DNA of 64,000 nucleotides from CAXTPV01 sp965276715 (GTDB lineage: Bacteria; Pseudomonadota; Alphaproteobacteria; Acetobacterales; Acetobacteraceae): NCBI GenBank assembly GCA_965276715.1, contig OZ255622.1:2542001-2606000 (forward strand), given 5' to 3'. Below are positions 34,637 to 46,900 of this stretch, in pieces (within the stretch, counting starts at the first letter, position 1; each line of letters opens with the position of its first letter). A model generated the notes under the pieces. It was given only the letters and a program-made list of their open reading frames with translations. It searched no databases and was not told where the DNA came from. Both the position numbers and the translations under genes were made by a program.

Positions 34637-34702
34637 GGCACCCGCTCGCGGCAGCGGCCGGGATGTTCGGGTTCGATGCATAATTCGTAGGCACATTTGG
34701 GC

Positions 34703-34731
34703 CTTGCCGGGCCGTGCGGCCTTCCATACAT
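34703..34731 (+). promoter_or_regulatory. candidate heat-shock (RpoH) promoter of dnaK
   Basis: CTTGCC (34703) and CCATACAT (34724) with a 15-base spacer resemble the RpoH pattern, which is apt for dnaK. It lies about 120 bases before the dnaK start; no CIRCE element is seen. Confidence 0.4.
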
Positions 34732-34850
34732 GCGAGCCTGTCATCCGGTCTCGTGAACGGTTGTCCAGAACCAGCCGGTCTGTTCCATGTCCATAGGGTC
34801 GCTTCCGGTGCTTCGGGCCGGTCGCCACCGCTGAAAGGAGTTTTTGCGCG

Positions 34851-36755
<1,905 letters not shown>

Positions 36756-36860
36756 GCCCGGTCGTTCAACGAGTGGTGGCGGGTCCGGTCGTGTCCGGAC
36801 CCGTCACGCTGTCGCGATGAAAACGGATTGGTGCGGCCGCGAAACATGGGCAGCAACTGA

Positions 36861-37988
36861 ATGGCCAAGCAGGATTACTACGCCACGCTCGGCGTAGGCC
36901 GTGAGGCAAGTGCCGACGACCTCAAGAAGGCCTACCGCAAGCTCGCGATGCAGTTCCATCCGGACCGCAATCCCGGCGACACGCAGGCCGAGGCGCGCTT
37001 CAAGGAGGCCGGCGAGGCCTACGAGGTGCTCAAGGACGACAGCAAGCGCGCCGCCTATGACCGCTATGGCCATGCGGCCTTCGAGAGCGGCGGCGGTGCC
37101 GGAGGGTTCGAGTTCCAGGCCGGTGGCCTCGGCGACATCTTCGAGCAGATGTTCGGCGAGGCGCTCGGCGGCAGGCGGGGCGGCAAGGCGCGTTCGGGCC
37201 AGGACATCCGCACCCAGGTCGAGATCGAGCTGCCCGAGGCGTTCACCGGCATCAAGCTGCCGGTCAACGTTCCGACGCGGGTCGGTTGCGATCATTGCGC
37301 GGGGACCGGTTCGGAGACGAAGGATCGCGCCGGCGACAAGTGCCCGACCTGCGGCGGCGCCGGCAAGGTGCGAGCCCAGCAGGGCTTCTTTCTCGTCGAG
37401 CGCGCCTGTCCGACCTGCGGCGGCGCGGGCCGGGTCATCCGCAATCCCTGCACGGTCTGCCAGGGGGCCGGGACGGTCGCCAGGCAGCGCGAGCTGTCGG
37501 TCCAGATTCCGGCCGGCGTCGAGGACGGAACGCGGATCAGGCTCGCCGGCGAGGGCGAGGCGGGACCTCAGGGAGCGCCGCAAGGCGACCTCTATGTCCA
37601 CGTCGCGATCCGGCCGCACGAACTGTTCCAGCGCGAGGGGGCCAACATCTTCTGCCGCGTGCCGATCAGGCTGACCCAGGCCGCGATCGGCGGGGAGGTC
37701 GAGGTTCCGGTGATCGACGGCTCCAGGACACGGGTGAAGGTGCCGTCCGGCACCCAGACCGGCGAGCAGTTCCGCCTGCGCGGCAAGGGGTTCTCGATCC
37801 TGCGGAGTGCGGCCCGCGGCGACATGTACATCCAGGTCGCGGTCGAGACGCCCCGGCACCTGACCAAGCGCCAGCGCGAGCTGCTCGAGGAGTTCGAGCG
37901 CGAGGCGTCGTCGCATCCGACCGGCAGTCCCGAGGCGGAAGGTTTCTTCGCGCGCATGCGGACCTTCTTCGACAGCAGGGCCGGGTAA
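36861..37988 (+). CDS. dnaJ: chaperone DnaJ (Hsp40)
   Basis: A 375-residue type I Hsp40. The J domain has the HPD motif (MQFHPDRNPG) near residue 30. A Gly-rich stretch is followed by the four-repeat zinc region (CDHCAGTG, CPTCGGAG, CPTCGGAG, CTVCQGAG). The C-terminal client-binding domains are complete. It delivers clients to DnaK and stimulates its ATPase. A strong terminator follows. Confidence 0.97.
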   Translation: MAKQDYYATLGVGREASADDLKKAYRKLAMQFHPDRNPGDTQAEARFKEAGEAYEVLKDDSKRAAYDRYGHAAFESGGGAGGFEFQAGGLGDIFEQMFGEALGGRRGGKARSGQDIRTQVEIELPEAFTGIKLPVNVPTRVGCDHCAGTGSETKDRAGDKCPTCGGAGKVRAQQGFFLVERACPTCGGAGRVIRNPCTVCQGAGTVARQRELSVQIPAGVEDGTRIRLAGEGEAGPQGAPQGDLYVHVAIRPHELFQREGANIFCRVPIRLTQAAIGGEVEVPVIDGSRTRVKVPSGTQTGEQFRLRGKGFSILRSAARGDMYIQVAVETPRHLTKRQRELLEEFEREASSHPTGSPEAEGFFARMRTFFDSRAG

Positions 37989-38103
37989 AATCGGCGTGTG
38001 CGACGATGTTCTGTTGACTGTTGCGTTGAAACCACGCCCGGGTTGATCCATTATCGATTGGTCTCAGGCGCTCCCCCCCCCAATGGCGTCTGGGATGACA
38101 TGC

Positions 38104-38141
38104 AGGCGGCGCGATCCCCCAGGTCGCGCCGCCTTTACTTT
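38104..38141 (+). terminator. rho-independent terminator after dnaJ
   Basis: AGGCGGCGCGA and TCGCGCCGCCT form a perfect 11-bp stem with a 9-base loop, followed by TTTACTTT. It ends the dnaK-dnaJ transcript just before dapB. Confidence 0.85.
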
Positions 38142-38159
38142 GACGGTGGGTGAGGCGCT

Positions 38160-38900
38160 GTGAGGATCGGGATCGCCGGCATCACCGGCCGCGTCGGCCG
38201 GCTTCTGGCGGACCTGGTCGTCGAACGTGGCCACGCGCTGGCCGGCGGCACGGGCGGTTCGGCCGGCACGATCGAGGACCTCGCGCTTTCGTCCGACATC
38301 GTCATCGACTTCTCGCGCGCGAGTGCCGCCGTCCGGCATGCGTCCGCGCTCTCGGCCGCGGGGATCCCGTGGGTGCTCGGCACGACCGGGCTGGACGCGG
38401 AGGCCGCCTCCGCGGTCGATCGCGCCGCGCGCCGGATCGGCGTGATCCAGGCCGCGAACTTCTCTCCGGGCGTCGCCATCGTGACCGCGCTCGCCCGCCG
38501 GCTCGGCGCAGCGCTGACCGAAGCCGATTACGACGCCGAGATCCTGGAGATGCACCACCGGGGCAAGCGTGACGCGCCGTCCGGCACGGCGCTCGCGATC
38601 GGCCGCGCGGTCGCCGATGGTCGCGGACGGACATTCGACGATGTCGCGCGATTCTCGCGCGCCGGCCAGACCGTGCGGCCGTCCGGCGAGATCGGGTTCG
38701 CCGTCCAGCGGGGCGGCGGCATCGTGGGCGAGCACACGCTGTCGTTCACCGCCGCGAGCGAGCGGATCACGCTGCGCCACGAGGCCTTCGACCGCCGCGC
38801 GTTCGCCGATGGCGCCCTGCGCGCCGCCTGCTGGCTGGCCGGCAAGCCGCCTGGACGCTACGGGTTCGAGGAGGTTCTGGGCCTGGCCACGCAGCCTTGA
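38160..38900 (+). CDS. dapB: 4-hydroxy-tetrahydrodipicolinate reductase
   Basis: A 246-residue lysine/diaminopimelate enzyme. The NAD(P) loop is IAGITGRVGRLLADL; ANFSPGVAIVTALA, LEMHHRGKRDAPSGTAL (catalytic His and Lys) and the tail region GEHTLSFTAASERI are diagnostic. The start is GTG at 38160. It feeds peptidoglycan cross-link and lysine synthesis. Confidence 0.96.
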   Translation: MRIGIAGITGRVGRLLADLVVERGHALAGGTGGSAGTIEDLALSSDIVIDFSRASAAVRHASALSAAGIPWVLGTTGLDAEAASAVDRAARRIGVIQAANFSPGVAIVTALARRLGAALTEADYDAEILEMHHRGKRDAPSGTALAIGRAVADGRGRTFDDVARFSRAGQTVRPSGEIGFAVQRGGGIVGEHTLSFTAASERITLRHEAFDRRAFADGALRAACWLAGKPPGRYGFEEVLGLATQP

Positions 38901-38982
38901 CCCTGACGGCGGTTTCCGCCAAGCAACTGCCCCCCGACGGCCGTGCCCGTGGACTGGGGTTCAGGCCACCGAGGATCGATCA

Positions 38983-40161
38983 ATGCGCGAGAAGGGCAGC
39001 TACCTGTTCACGTCCGAGTCGGTCTCGGACGGGCATCCCGACAAGGTGGCGGACCGGCTCAGCGACACGGTGCTCGACGCCTATCTCGCCGCCGATCCGG
39101 AAGCCCGCGTCGCCTGCGAAACGATGGTCACCACCAACCGGATCATCCTGGCGGGCGAGGTGCGCGGGCCGGCGCACGTGATCGACAGCCTCGAGACGCT
39201 GGTGCGCGGGGCGATCCGCGACATCGGCTACGACCAGGACGGCTTCACCTGGCGGGATGCCACCAGCTTCGAGTGCCACCTGCACGCCCAGTCCCCCGAC
39301 ATCGCGATCGGCGTCGACGCGTCCGGCAACAAGGACGAGGGCGCGGGCGACCAGGGCATCATGTTCGGCCACGCCACCAACGAGACCGCGAGCCTGATGC
39401 CGGCGCCGATCCATTACGCGCACCGGATCCTGCAGGAGCTGCGCACGCTTCGCCTCGATGGCGGATCGCAACTGCAGCCGGATGCGAAGAGCCAGGTCAC
39501 GCTGGCCTACGAGGATGGCCATCCGGTCCGCGCGAGCAGCGTTGTGGTCTCGACCCAGCATGACGAGGGCGCGCGGCAATCCGACATCCGCGCGGCCGTG
39601 GGCCGCGTCGTCCGCTCGGTCCTGCCGGAGGGCTGGATGTGCGGCGAGGAGGATTTCTACGTCAATCCGACCGGGGTGTTCGTCGTGGGCGGCCCCGACG
39701 GGGATTGCGGCCTGACCGGGCGCAAGATCATCGTCGACACCTACGGGGGGGCGGCCCCGCACGGCGGCGGGGCGTTCAGCGGCAAGGATCCGACCAAGGT
39801 GGACCGCTCGGCCGCCTATGCCTGCCGGTATCTGGCCAAGAACGTGGTTGCCGCCGGTCTGGCGGACCGCTGCACGCTGCAGATCAGCTACGCGATCGGC
39901 GTCGCCCACCCGCTGTCGGTCTATGTGGATTTGCACGGGACCGGTCATGACGTCGATGAGGCGAGGCTCGAGCATACAATGCGCGAGGTGCTCGATCTGT
40001 CGCCGCGGGGCATTCGCCGGCATCTGCGGCTGAACCGGCCGATCTACGCGCCGTCGTCGGCCTACGGGCATTTCGGGCGGTCGCCCGACGACGGGCGCGA
40101 CGATTTCACCTGGGAGCGGACCGATCTGGCCGAGACGCTCCGTGGCGCGTTTGGCAGGTAG
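38983..40161 (+). CDS. metK: S-adenosylmethionine synthase
   Basis: A 392-residue enzyme making SAM from ATP and methionine. FTSESVSDGHPDKVADRLSD at the start, GAGDQGIMFG (the conserved GAGDQG loop) near 115, and GGGAFSGKDPTKVDRS near 260 are signature motifs. GAGGA precedes the ATG. The 3' end overlaps trmB by 20 bases, so the two are probably co-expressed; TrmB itself consumes SAM. Confidence 0.97.
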   Translation: MREKGSYLFTSESVSDGHPDKVADRLSDTVLDAYLAADPEARVACETMVTTNRIILAGEVRGPAHVIDSLETLVRGAIRDIGYDQDGFTWRDATSFECHLHAQSPDIAIGVDASGNKDEGAGDQGIMFGHATNETASLMPAPIHYAHRILQELRTLRLDGGSQLQPDAKSQVTLAYEDGHPVRASSVVVSTQHDEGARQSDIRAAVGRVVRSVLPEGWMCGEEDFYVNPTGVFVVGGPDGDCGLTGRKIIVDTYGGAAPHGGGAFSGKDPTKVDRSAAYACRYLAKNVVAAGLADRCTLQISYAIGVAHPLSVYVDLHGTGHDVDEARLEHTMREVLDLSPRGIRRHLRLNRPIYAPSSAYGHFGRSPDDGRDDFTWERTDLAETLRGAFGR

Positions 40162-40876
40162 GCAAGGCCAGGGGGCCGAGGCCGGCCCCCTGGACCCCCG
40201 GCTTTACGGGCGCCAGCGCGGGCATCGGTTGCGGGCCCGGCAACAGATGCTGCTCGATCGGACGCTGCCGCTGCTGCGGTTTGCGCTCGCGATGGCGCAA
40301 TCGCCCCGGCAGGCGTTCGCGCGGCCGGTCGAGCGGTTGCGGTTCGAGGTCGGGTTCGGCGGCGGCGAGCACGCGGAGGCGATCGCGCGTGCGTGTCCGG
40401 ACGACGGATTGATCGCGGCCGAGGTGTTCATCAACGGGATCTGCTCGCTGCTGTCGCGGCTCGCCCCGGAGGGTGCGGCACCGGAGGCCGGGTTGCCGGG
40501 CAATCTGCTTCTCTGGGACGGCGATGCGCGCACGCTGCTCCAGGCGCTGCCGGACCAGTGTCTCGACACGGTGTTCCTGATGTTTCCCGACCCCTGGCCG
40601 AAATCGCGCCATGCCAAGCGACGCTTCGTGGGACTTGCCAACATCGACCTCGTCGCGCGCGTGCTCCGGCCCGGCGGGGAATGGCGGATCGCGAGCGATG
40701 ACCCGACCTATCAGGAGTGGGTCCGGTCGGTGATGGCCGCACAGGACAGGTTCACCCTCCTCGAGGAGGCGGCCGAGCGGCCGGCGGGCTGGCCGCCGAC
40801 GCGCTACGAGGCCAAGGCGCGCCGAGCCGGCCGGACGCCGGTCTATTGGCGCTGCGAGAGGCGCGCCGCGGCCTAA
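40142..40876 (+). CDS. trmB: tRNA (guanine-N7-)-methyltransferase
   Basis: A 244-residue SAM-dependent enzyme that methylates G46 of tRNA. LYGRQRGHRLRARQ near the start, FEVGFGGGEHAEA (SAM motif), VFLMFPDPWPKSRHAKRRF and NLLLWDGDA are hallmark segments. The start is GTG inside metK. The first 20 residues are unusual because they are encoded through a GC-rich palindrome (40168-40193) of the intergenic-repeat type. Confidence 0.93.
   Translation: MARLAGRQGQGAEAGPLDPRLYGRQRGHRLRARQQMLLDRTLPLLRFALAMAQSPRQAFARPVERLRFEVGFGGGEHAEAIARACPDDGLIAAEVFINGICSLLSRLAPEGAAPEAGLPGNLLLWDGDARTLLQALPDQCLDTVFLMFPDPWPKSRHAKRRFVGLANIDLVARVLRPGGEWRIASDDPTYQEWVRSVMAAQDRFTLLEEAAERPAGWPPTRYEAKARRAGRTPVYWRCERRAAA
40168..40193. 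repeat. palindrome inside the trmB 5' coding region
   Basis: CCAGGGGGCC and GGCCCCCTGG pair over 10 bp around a 6-base loop, right after the metK stop. The GTG start of trmB lies before it, so the repeat is translated. Confidence 0.55.
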
Positions 40877-40926
40877 AGCGAGGCCGGCTCTTGTCCGGGT
40901 CGGAAGCGGCGACGACTTCGTCGAGC

Positions 40927-42411
40927 ATGTCAGCTTCCCAGGCCGTGATCCCCCGCCTCCGGATCGACTTCGACAACCGGTATGCCCGGCTGCCGGACCG
41001 GTTCTTCGCGCGGGTCGCCCCGACGCCGGTCGCTTCACCGCGGCTGGTCAAGCTCAACCGCGCGCTCGCCGAGACGTTGTGCCTCGATCCGGAGGCGATG
41101 GCCGGGCCGGACGGTGTCGCGATGCTGGGCGGCAACGCCGTGCCGGACGGCGCGGAGCCGCTGGCGCTCGCCTATGCCGGCCACCAGTTCGGCAATTTCG
41201 TGCCGCAACTGGGCGACGGCCGCGCGATCCTGCTTGGCGAGGTGGTGGGCCGAGACGGGAAGCGCCGCGACATCCAGCTCAAGGGTTCGGGGCCGACGCC
41301 GTTCTCGCGGCACGCCGACGGGCGCGCGGCACTCGGGCCGGTGCTGCGCGAATACCTGGTCAGCGAGGCGATGGCGGCGCTCGGCGTGCCGACGACGAGG
41401 GCGCTGGCGGCGGTGACGACCGGCGAGGCCGTCAGGCGCGAGACGATGCTGCCGGGCGCGGTGCTGACGCGCGTCGCCGCGAGCCATCTCCGCATCGGCA
41501 CGTTCCAGTTCTTCGCGGCCCGCGGCGATCTCGAGGCGGTCCGCGCGCTGGTGGACCACGCGATCGCCCGCCACTATCCCGACGCCGCGGACGCCCCGAT
41601 TCCGGCGCTCGCGTTCCTGGGCGCGGTGATCGGGCGCCAGGCGGCGCTGGTCGCTCGATGGATGCTGCTTGGCTTCATCCACGGCGTGATGAACACCGAC
41701 AATATTTCGATCTCGGGCGAGACCATCGACTACGGTCCGTGCGCGTTCATGGATTCCTATGATCCGGCGACCGTGTTCAGCTTCATCGACGAGGCCGGGC
41801 GCTACGCCTACGGCAACCAGCCGCGGGTGATGATGTGGAACCTGGCACGGCTGGCGGAGACGTTGCTGCCGCTGCTCGACGGCGACGAGGAGCGGTCGGT
41901 GGAACTGGCGCAGGAGGCGCTCGCGGCTTTCCCGCGCCAGTACGAGGCGGCCTATCTGAGCGGGATGCGTCGCAAGCTCGGCCTCGCCACCGAGGAGGAC
42001 GGCGACGCGGCGCTGGCGGCCGACCTGCTGGACTGCATGCGGGCGAATAGCGCCGACTTCACGCTGACGTTTCGGAGGCTCGGCGGGCCGATTGGGGAGG
42101 CGAGATCGCTCTTCGACGCGCCGGCCAGGTTCGACGAATGGCTTGTGCGCTGGCGGCGTCGTCTCGACTCCGAACAGGCATCGCCCGAGGCGCGCCGTGA
42201 GGCGATGCGGGCCGTCAATCCCGCGATCATCCCCCGCAACCATCTCGTCGAGGCAGCCCTGGCGGCGGCAGTCGAGAGTGAGGATTTCGGTCGGTTCGAG
42301 GCGCTGCTCGATGCCGTGTCGCGTCCCTACGAGGAGAGGGAAGAAGGGGATGCGCATGCCAATCCCCCTAGACCGGAGGACCGTGTCCGCAACACCTTCT
42401 GCGGGACCTGA
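40927..42411 (+). CDS. selO: protein adenylyltransferase SelO (YdiU)
   Basis: A 494-residue pseudokinase-fold enzyme that AMPylates target proteins, linked in the family to redox stress. Features: FDNRYARLPDRFFARV at the start, PLALAYAGHQFGNFVPQLGDGRA, the Lys in IQLKGSGPTPFSR, the HGVMNTDNISI loop and the DYGPCAFMD motif. The C-terminus RVRNTFCGT carries the conserved Cys (selenocysteine in animal forms) near the end. It begins shortly after trmB. Confidence 0.94.
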   Translation: MSASQAVIPRLRIDFDNRYARLPDRFFARVAPTPVASPRLVKLNRALAETLCLDPEAMAGPDGVAMLGGNAVPDGAEPLALAYAGHQFGNFVPQLGDGRAILLGEVVGRDGKRRDIQLKGSGPTPFSRHADGRAALGPVLREYLVSEAMAALGVPTTRALAAVTTGEAVRRETMLPGAVLTRVAASHLRIGTFQFFAARGDLEAVRALVDHAIARHYPDAADAPIPALAFLGAVIGRQAALVARWMLLGFIHGVMNTDNISISGETIDYGPCAFMDSYDPATVFSFIDEAGRYAYGNQPRVMMWNLARLAETLLPLLDGDEERSVELAQEALAAFPRQYEAAYLSGMRRKLGLATEEDGDAALAADLLDCMRANSADFTLTFRRLGGPIGEARSLFDAPARFDEWLVRWRRRLDSEQASPEARREAMRAVNPAIIPRNHLVEAALAAAVESEDFGRFEALLDAVSRPYEEREEGDAHANPPRPEDRVRNTFCGT

Positions 42412-42493
42412 GAGGCCGCACGCAAATTCGCGGGCTCGACCGCTCACGATTTGTTAGGGTCCGCGCGACGAAGGCGGAGGAAATCGTTCCGGG

Positions 42494-43459
42494 ATGAGCA
42501 CCACACCGGTCTGGGCCCCGTTTCACGGCCCGTTCGACGCCAGATCGCGTCTTGAGGCGTTCGTCTTGGCGACGCTTGGCCCGGACGTTGGCGTCGCGTG
42601 GCTGGCGGCGGGGCGATCTGTATCCGTTCCGCAAGCCGCGGTTCGACGGCGACGGGTTTGGTCAGTTGATTGTCGTCGAATGGCACCAGACGCCCACCGT
42701 TCCGAAGGTTCCCCGGGGGCTTGGAGAGCGGATCGAGCACTGGGTCGTTCGGGCTTTGAGCGATCAGGGGCGACAGCAGGTCGCAATCGGCGAAGGGATC
42801 ATGGCGACGGGCAATGCCCTGCAACCGGTGTTACACAGGGCGTTCGGGACGGGGCGTGTGGGTGACACGGTCAGCGTCGGTCTCGATGTGGTCGCTGTTG
42901 GACTTTCCTTGAGTTTCACGAGCGGCGTGCTCGCACAGGCCGCATTCATCGGCGGCATGGTTTTGTTGATGACGGACGGCAGTGCTTGGGCCGCGGAGAT
43001 GGCCGGCAACAACCGAATGGCCGAACGGATCAGAACAGTCACCAGTATCCCGCGCTGGTTTGCCATCGCTACCTGCCTACCCGATGCGGGATGGGGCACG
43101 ATCAAGGCGCTCCGCGAGCTTCCTGAGGTCATGCGTGCCAGCGCTCAAAGTTCCAGGACGGCGACACGGGGAATGGCGGACGCCGCGCGCGCGGCGCGGG
43201 CTGCCAGGAAGCGAGCCGGACGGGAATGCAAGCGGCTTACGCCAAGAAATACGCCGCGATCGCCGACCGCGCCCGGCTGAAGGTCGTCAAGGCAAGTGAA
43301 AAATTGCGCAGCATCTGGCTGCACGAGATCGCGCCGCGCGCCACGGTGCCGGCGAGCCTCGCCCTACTGCTCGACGATGAGCTTGACCCGCAGAACCATG
43401 CGATCGTCGCTCGGTTCCTACAGCAATACCGATTTCACATGACCGTGGTGAATCGATGA
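42494..43459 (+). pseudogene. frameshifted membrane-associated protein of unknown function
   Basis: The stretch 42494-43459 is exactly 322 codons, but the coding signal changes frame twice. It runs in frame from MSTTPVWAPFHG to about 42611, where GGGG at VAWLAAG shifts it (removing one G joins GDLYPFRKPRF). It shifts back near 43215-43226 into MQAAYAKKYAAIADRARLK. The merged 321-residue protein would have a central hydrophobic segment (VSVGLDVVAVGLSLSF onwards), an Ala/Arg helix and a charged C-terminus. I do not recognise the family. Its stop overlaps the next membrane gene (ATGA), suggesting an operon. It could be decay or two sequencing errors. Confidence 0.55.
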
Positions 43460-43938
43460 GCGCAGCTGAGAAGACGGGCGCGCCCAGCATGACGCTAAGC
43501 TTGTCCGAACGACGGGTTTTTCTTGTCGGAAGCGCTCTCCCATCCGCCATGAACGCCTACGGGATCGTTGTTCCTGTCTTCCTGGCTGCTCGCTTGAACC
43601 TGGATTACTCCATTACTGGTGTGGCGGTCGTCGCGCTCACCATGGGGTTGCTGATGGAATACGTGCGCCGCTACGGCGTGTGGACCAAGCGGCTCGAGCG
43701 TCGGCGCAACGCCTTTCGCATTGTGCGTGGATTGCTCTGGTCGCTGTTGCCGCTCACGGCCTCGTCGGTTGTGGCGTCCATCGCGGCGGTGACGAGCGGG
43801 TGTTTCGGGCAACGGTGCAGGTTGGGCGATTTCCCGAATGCGCTCGCGCTGATGGCTGTCGTCGGCGCGGTGGTCGCGGTGCTGTCGATGCCCGTCACCA
43901 TCAAGGCGGCCGTGGCGCCGTGGCTGCGTAACGAATAG
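43456..43938 (+). CDS. small polytopic membrane protein, unknown (160 aa)
   Basis: Four hydrophobic segments are visible, around residues 23-43, 49-65, 90-112 and 130-150, with a basic loop (YVRRYGVWTKRLERRRNAFR) between the second and third. ATG overlaps the preceding stop, so expression is coupled to the frameshifted gene. It ends directly before the methylase gene (TAG then ATG). Unrecognised; a large soluble/membrane protein followed by a small coupled membrane protein recalls toxin-immunity pairs, but nothing in the sequence proves that. Confidence 0.65.
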   Translation: MSAAEKTGAPSMTLSLSERRVFLVGSALPSAMNAYGIVVPVFLAARLNLDYSITGVAVVALTMGLLMEYVRRYGVWTKRLERRRNAFRIVRGLLWSLLPLTASSVVASIAAVTSGCFGQRCRLGDFPNALALMAVVGAVVAVLSMPVTIKAAVAPWLRNE

Positions 43939-46900
43939 ATGATCCAGGGCGGTCTGTTCACGCGTGACTTCCTCCTGGAGGGCGTCACGACCGAACCCGC
44001 TTGGCGGGCGCTGACCGACCTTCACGTGGCTGCCGCACGCGCTCGGCTCATTGCGTTGTCGACGCCGTTCGCGAGCCAGCGTGAGCCCAACGAGGCCGAG
44101 ACCGAGGCGCAACTGATCTTTCCCGCACTCGAGGATGTGCTGGATTGGCCTGACTGGCTGCCGCAACAGAACCAGTCCGCCTCCGGCCGGTCGGACGTGC
44201 CCGATGCGCTGCTGTTCGCCGATGCGGAGACACTGTCTCGCGCGCGGGCCGAGCCGGCATGGCAGCGATTTCAGCGAGGCTTGTGCCTCGTCGAGTCGAA
44301 GCGCTGGAACCGGCCGCTCGACCGTCCGGCGGACGCGCGCGGCAAACGGGGGGCCGAAGACGACTTTCCCTCGGCGCAAATCCTCCATTACCTGCGGCGC
44401 GCCGACGCGATCACCAGGGGCACGCTGCGCTGGGGCATCCTGACCAACGGCAGGCTCTGGCGGCTTTATTGGCAAGGCGCGGTTTCGGTCTCGGAGGACT
44501 TTCTCGAGATCGATCTCGGCAAGATGCTCGGGCTTCCCGGATGCGAACCGGACCTGCTCGATGCGCGCGGTGTCGCGCCCGACCACGCGATGCGCCTGTT
44601 CCTGCTGCTGTTCGGCCGCGCGGCGTTCCTTCCCTACGAGCAGGGCCGCACCTTTCACGCCATCGCGCTCGAGCAGGGCAAGCGGTGGGAAGAGAAGGTC
44701 GCGCGCGATCTCTCGCGGGTGGTGTTCGACCAGGTGTTCCCCGTCCTGGCGCGCGCGCTGGGACGCCATGATCGGGCGCGTCCGACCGAACCGTCGGCGG
44801 CTTGGCTGGAGCTGGTCCGGACGAGCACGCTGATCCTGCTCTATCGGCTTCTGTTCGTCCTTTACGCCGAGGACCGGGACCTGCTGCCCGACGAAAGCGG
44901 GCCGTACGCGGACTACTCGCTGACGCGCATCCGGCGCGAGGTCGCCCAAGCGCGGGCCGCCGGCAAGGCCGCGTCGCCACGCGCCGCGATCTACTGGGCG
45001 CGACTGCGCGGCATCTTTGCCGCTGTGGCGCACGGCGACGACGGGCTCGGCATTCCGCCCTACAATGGAGGCCTGTTCGAGCCCGACGCGGCGCCGTTGC
45101 TCGACCGCGTCGAGCTGCCGGACGCGGTGGTGGCCGAGATCGTGTTCGCGCTGTCCCACATCGAGAGCGAGCGCGGTCCCAAATACGTCAACTACCGCGA
45201 TCTCTCGGTCCAGCAACTCGGCTCGGTATATGAGCGCATCCTGGAGTTCGGCCTGCGGCTCGGCGAGGACGGCGAGATCGCGGTGGATCGTGATGACGAC
45301 GAGCGCCACGACACCGGCAGCTACTACACGCCGGAGGCACTGGTCTCGTTGATTATCGAACGCGTAGTGGGGCCGGCGGTGGCGGGGCGTTCAAAGGCGT
45401 TCGAAGCTGCGGCCGCCCGGCTGGCCACTGATCGGCGGCCGGTTGCGACCCGGTTGGCGGAGCTTGCCAAGTATGATCCCGCGTCGAAGCTGCTCGAATT
45501 GAGGGTCTGCGATCCGGCGATGGGTTCGGGGCACTTCCTGGTCAGTCTTGTCGACTGGCTTGCCACCCGCGTGTTGGCGGCGATTGCCGAGGCATCGGCG
45601 CAGGTGGGTTGGGGGGTTTATGGCTCGCCGCTACTGGGGCGCGTGGCCAGCGTGCGCGAGCGCATCCTGTCGGAAGCGAAAATCCACGGCTGGCCGGTGC
45701 TGCCCGAGCAGCTCGACGACCGGCATGTCGTCCGGCGGATGATCCTCAAGCGCGTGGTGCATGGGGTCGACAAGAACCCGATGGCGGTCGAGCTCGCCAA
45801 GGTGTCGCTGTGGCTGCACACGTTCACGGTCGGCGCGCCGCTGTCGTTCCTCGACCACCATCTGCGCTGCGGCGACAGCATCGTGGGCGCATGGGTCGCG
45901 TCTACCCTGGATGCGGTGGCGCAAGGCGGCGGGCTGCTGGCCCGCGGCGAGATCGCGCGGGTCGAGCACATCGCCGGCGAGATGACCAAGATCGAGGAGA
46001 TCACCGATAACGATGTCGCCGAGGTGAAGGCGTCCATGCACGCGTTCGGCGCAATCGCGGACACGACGCGCGAGCTCGATGCGTTCTTTTCGCTGATGAC
46101 AGCCCGGCCGGCGCTCGGCATCGACCTCGACCCGAAACTCAAGCCGCCCCGGGCGAGCCCGCGCCAGTTGCGCGCCGCCGGCGCCGATGCGGGCAGGATC
46201 GCGACCGCCGCCAAACAGCAGCTTGCCTATGATCGGGCGGCCGCCTTCAAGGCGGTGCTCGGCGGACAATACGGCGACCCGCTGACGCTCGCTTCGGGCG
46301 CGCTGGTCATCGACACGCCGGATGAGGATTCCGACCAGTCGCTGCTCGTCGAGGTCGGCGAGGCGATGGACCGGCGCCGTCGCGCGGCGTCGCTCCTGTC
46401 GGATGCGCGGTCGCTGACCGCGCGCGAGCGGTTCCTGCACTGGCAGATCGCTTTCCCCAATATCTGGCGGCATCTGACTTACGCCGCGCCGGACGGCGGC
46501 TTCGACGCGGTGATCGGCAACCCGCCGTATGTGCGTCAGGAGCGGTTGGCCGGCGGTCAAGCCGGCGCTGCAAGCGGGATACGGCACGTTCGCGGGCACC
46601 GCCGATCTATATGTCTATTTCTTCGAGCAGGGTCTGCGCCTGGTCAAGCCGGGCGGCCGGGTCGCCTACGTCGTGACGAACAAGTGGCTGAAAGCGGGCT
46701 ATGCCGAAGGTCTGCGGGCGATGCTGGTCGACCCCGCGCGCGCCGAGACGGAGGCGGTGATCGATTTCGGGCATGCGCGCGCGTTCTTTCCGGACGCGGA
46801 CGTGTTCCCGAACGTCGTGGTCGTTCGTCGGCCGGGCGAGGAGGCCGCGCCCGATACCCTTACGGTCGCGGTTCCGCCGCGCGACACGCTGCCTGACGAT

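Noticed and set aside
38073..38081. Run of nine C as a possible phase-variation tract
   Set aside because: It is in the dnaJ-dapB spacer, outside coding sequence and before a terminator, with no promoter around it.
38901..38982. Possible SAM riboswitch before metK
   Set aside because: Only 82 bases are available; a small GGCGG/CCGCC hairpin is present but no known SAM riboswitch motif could be matched.
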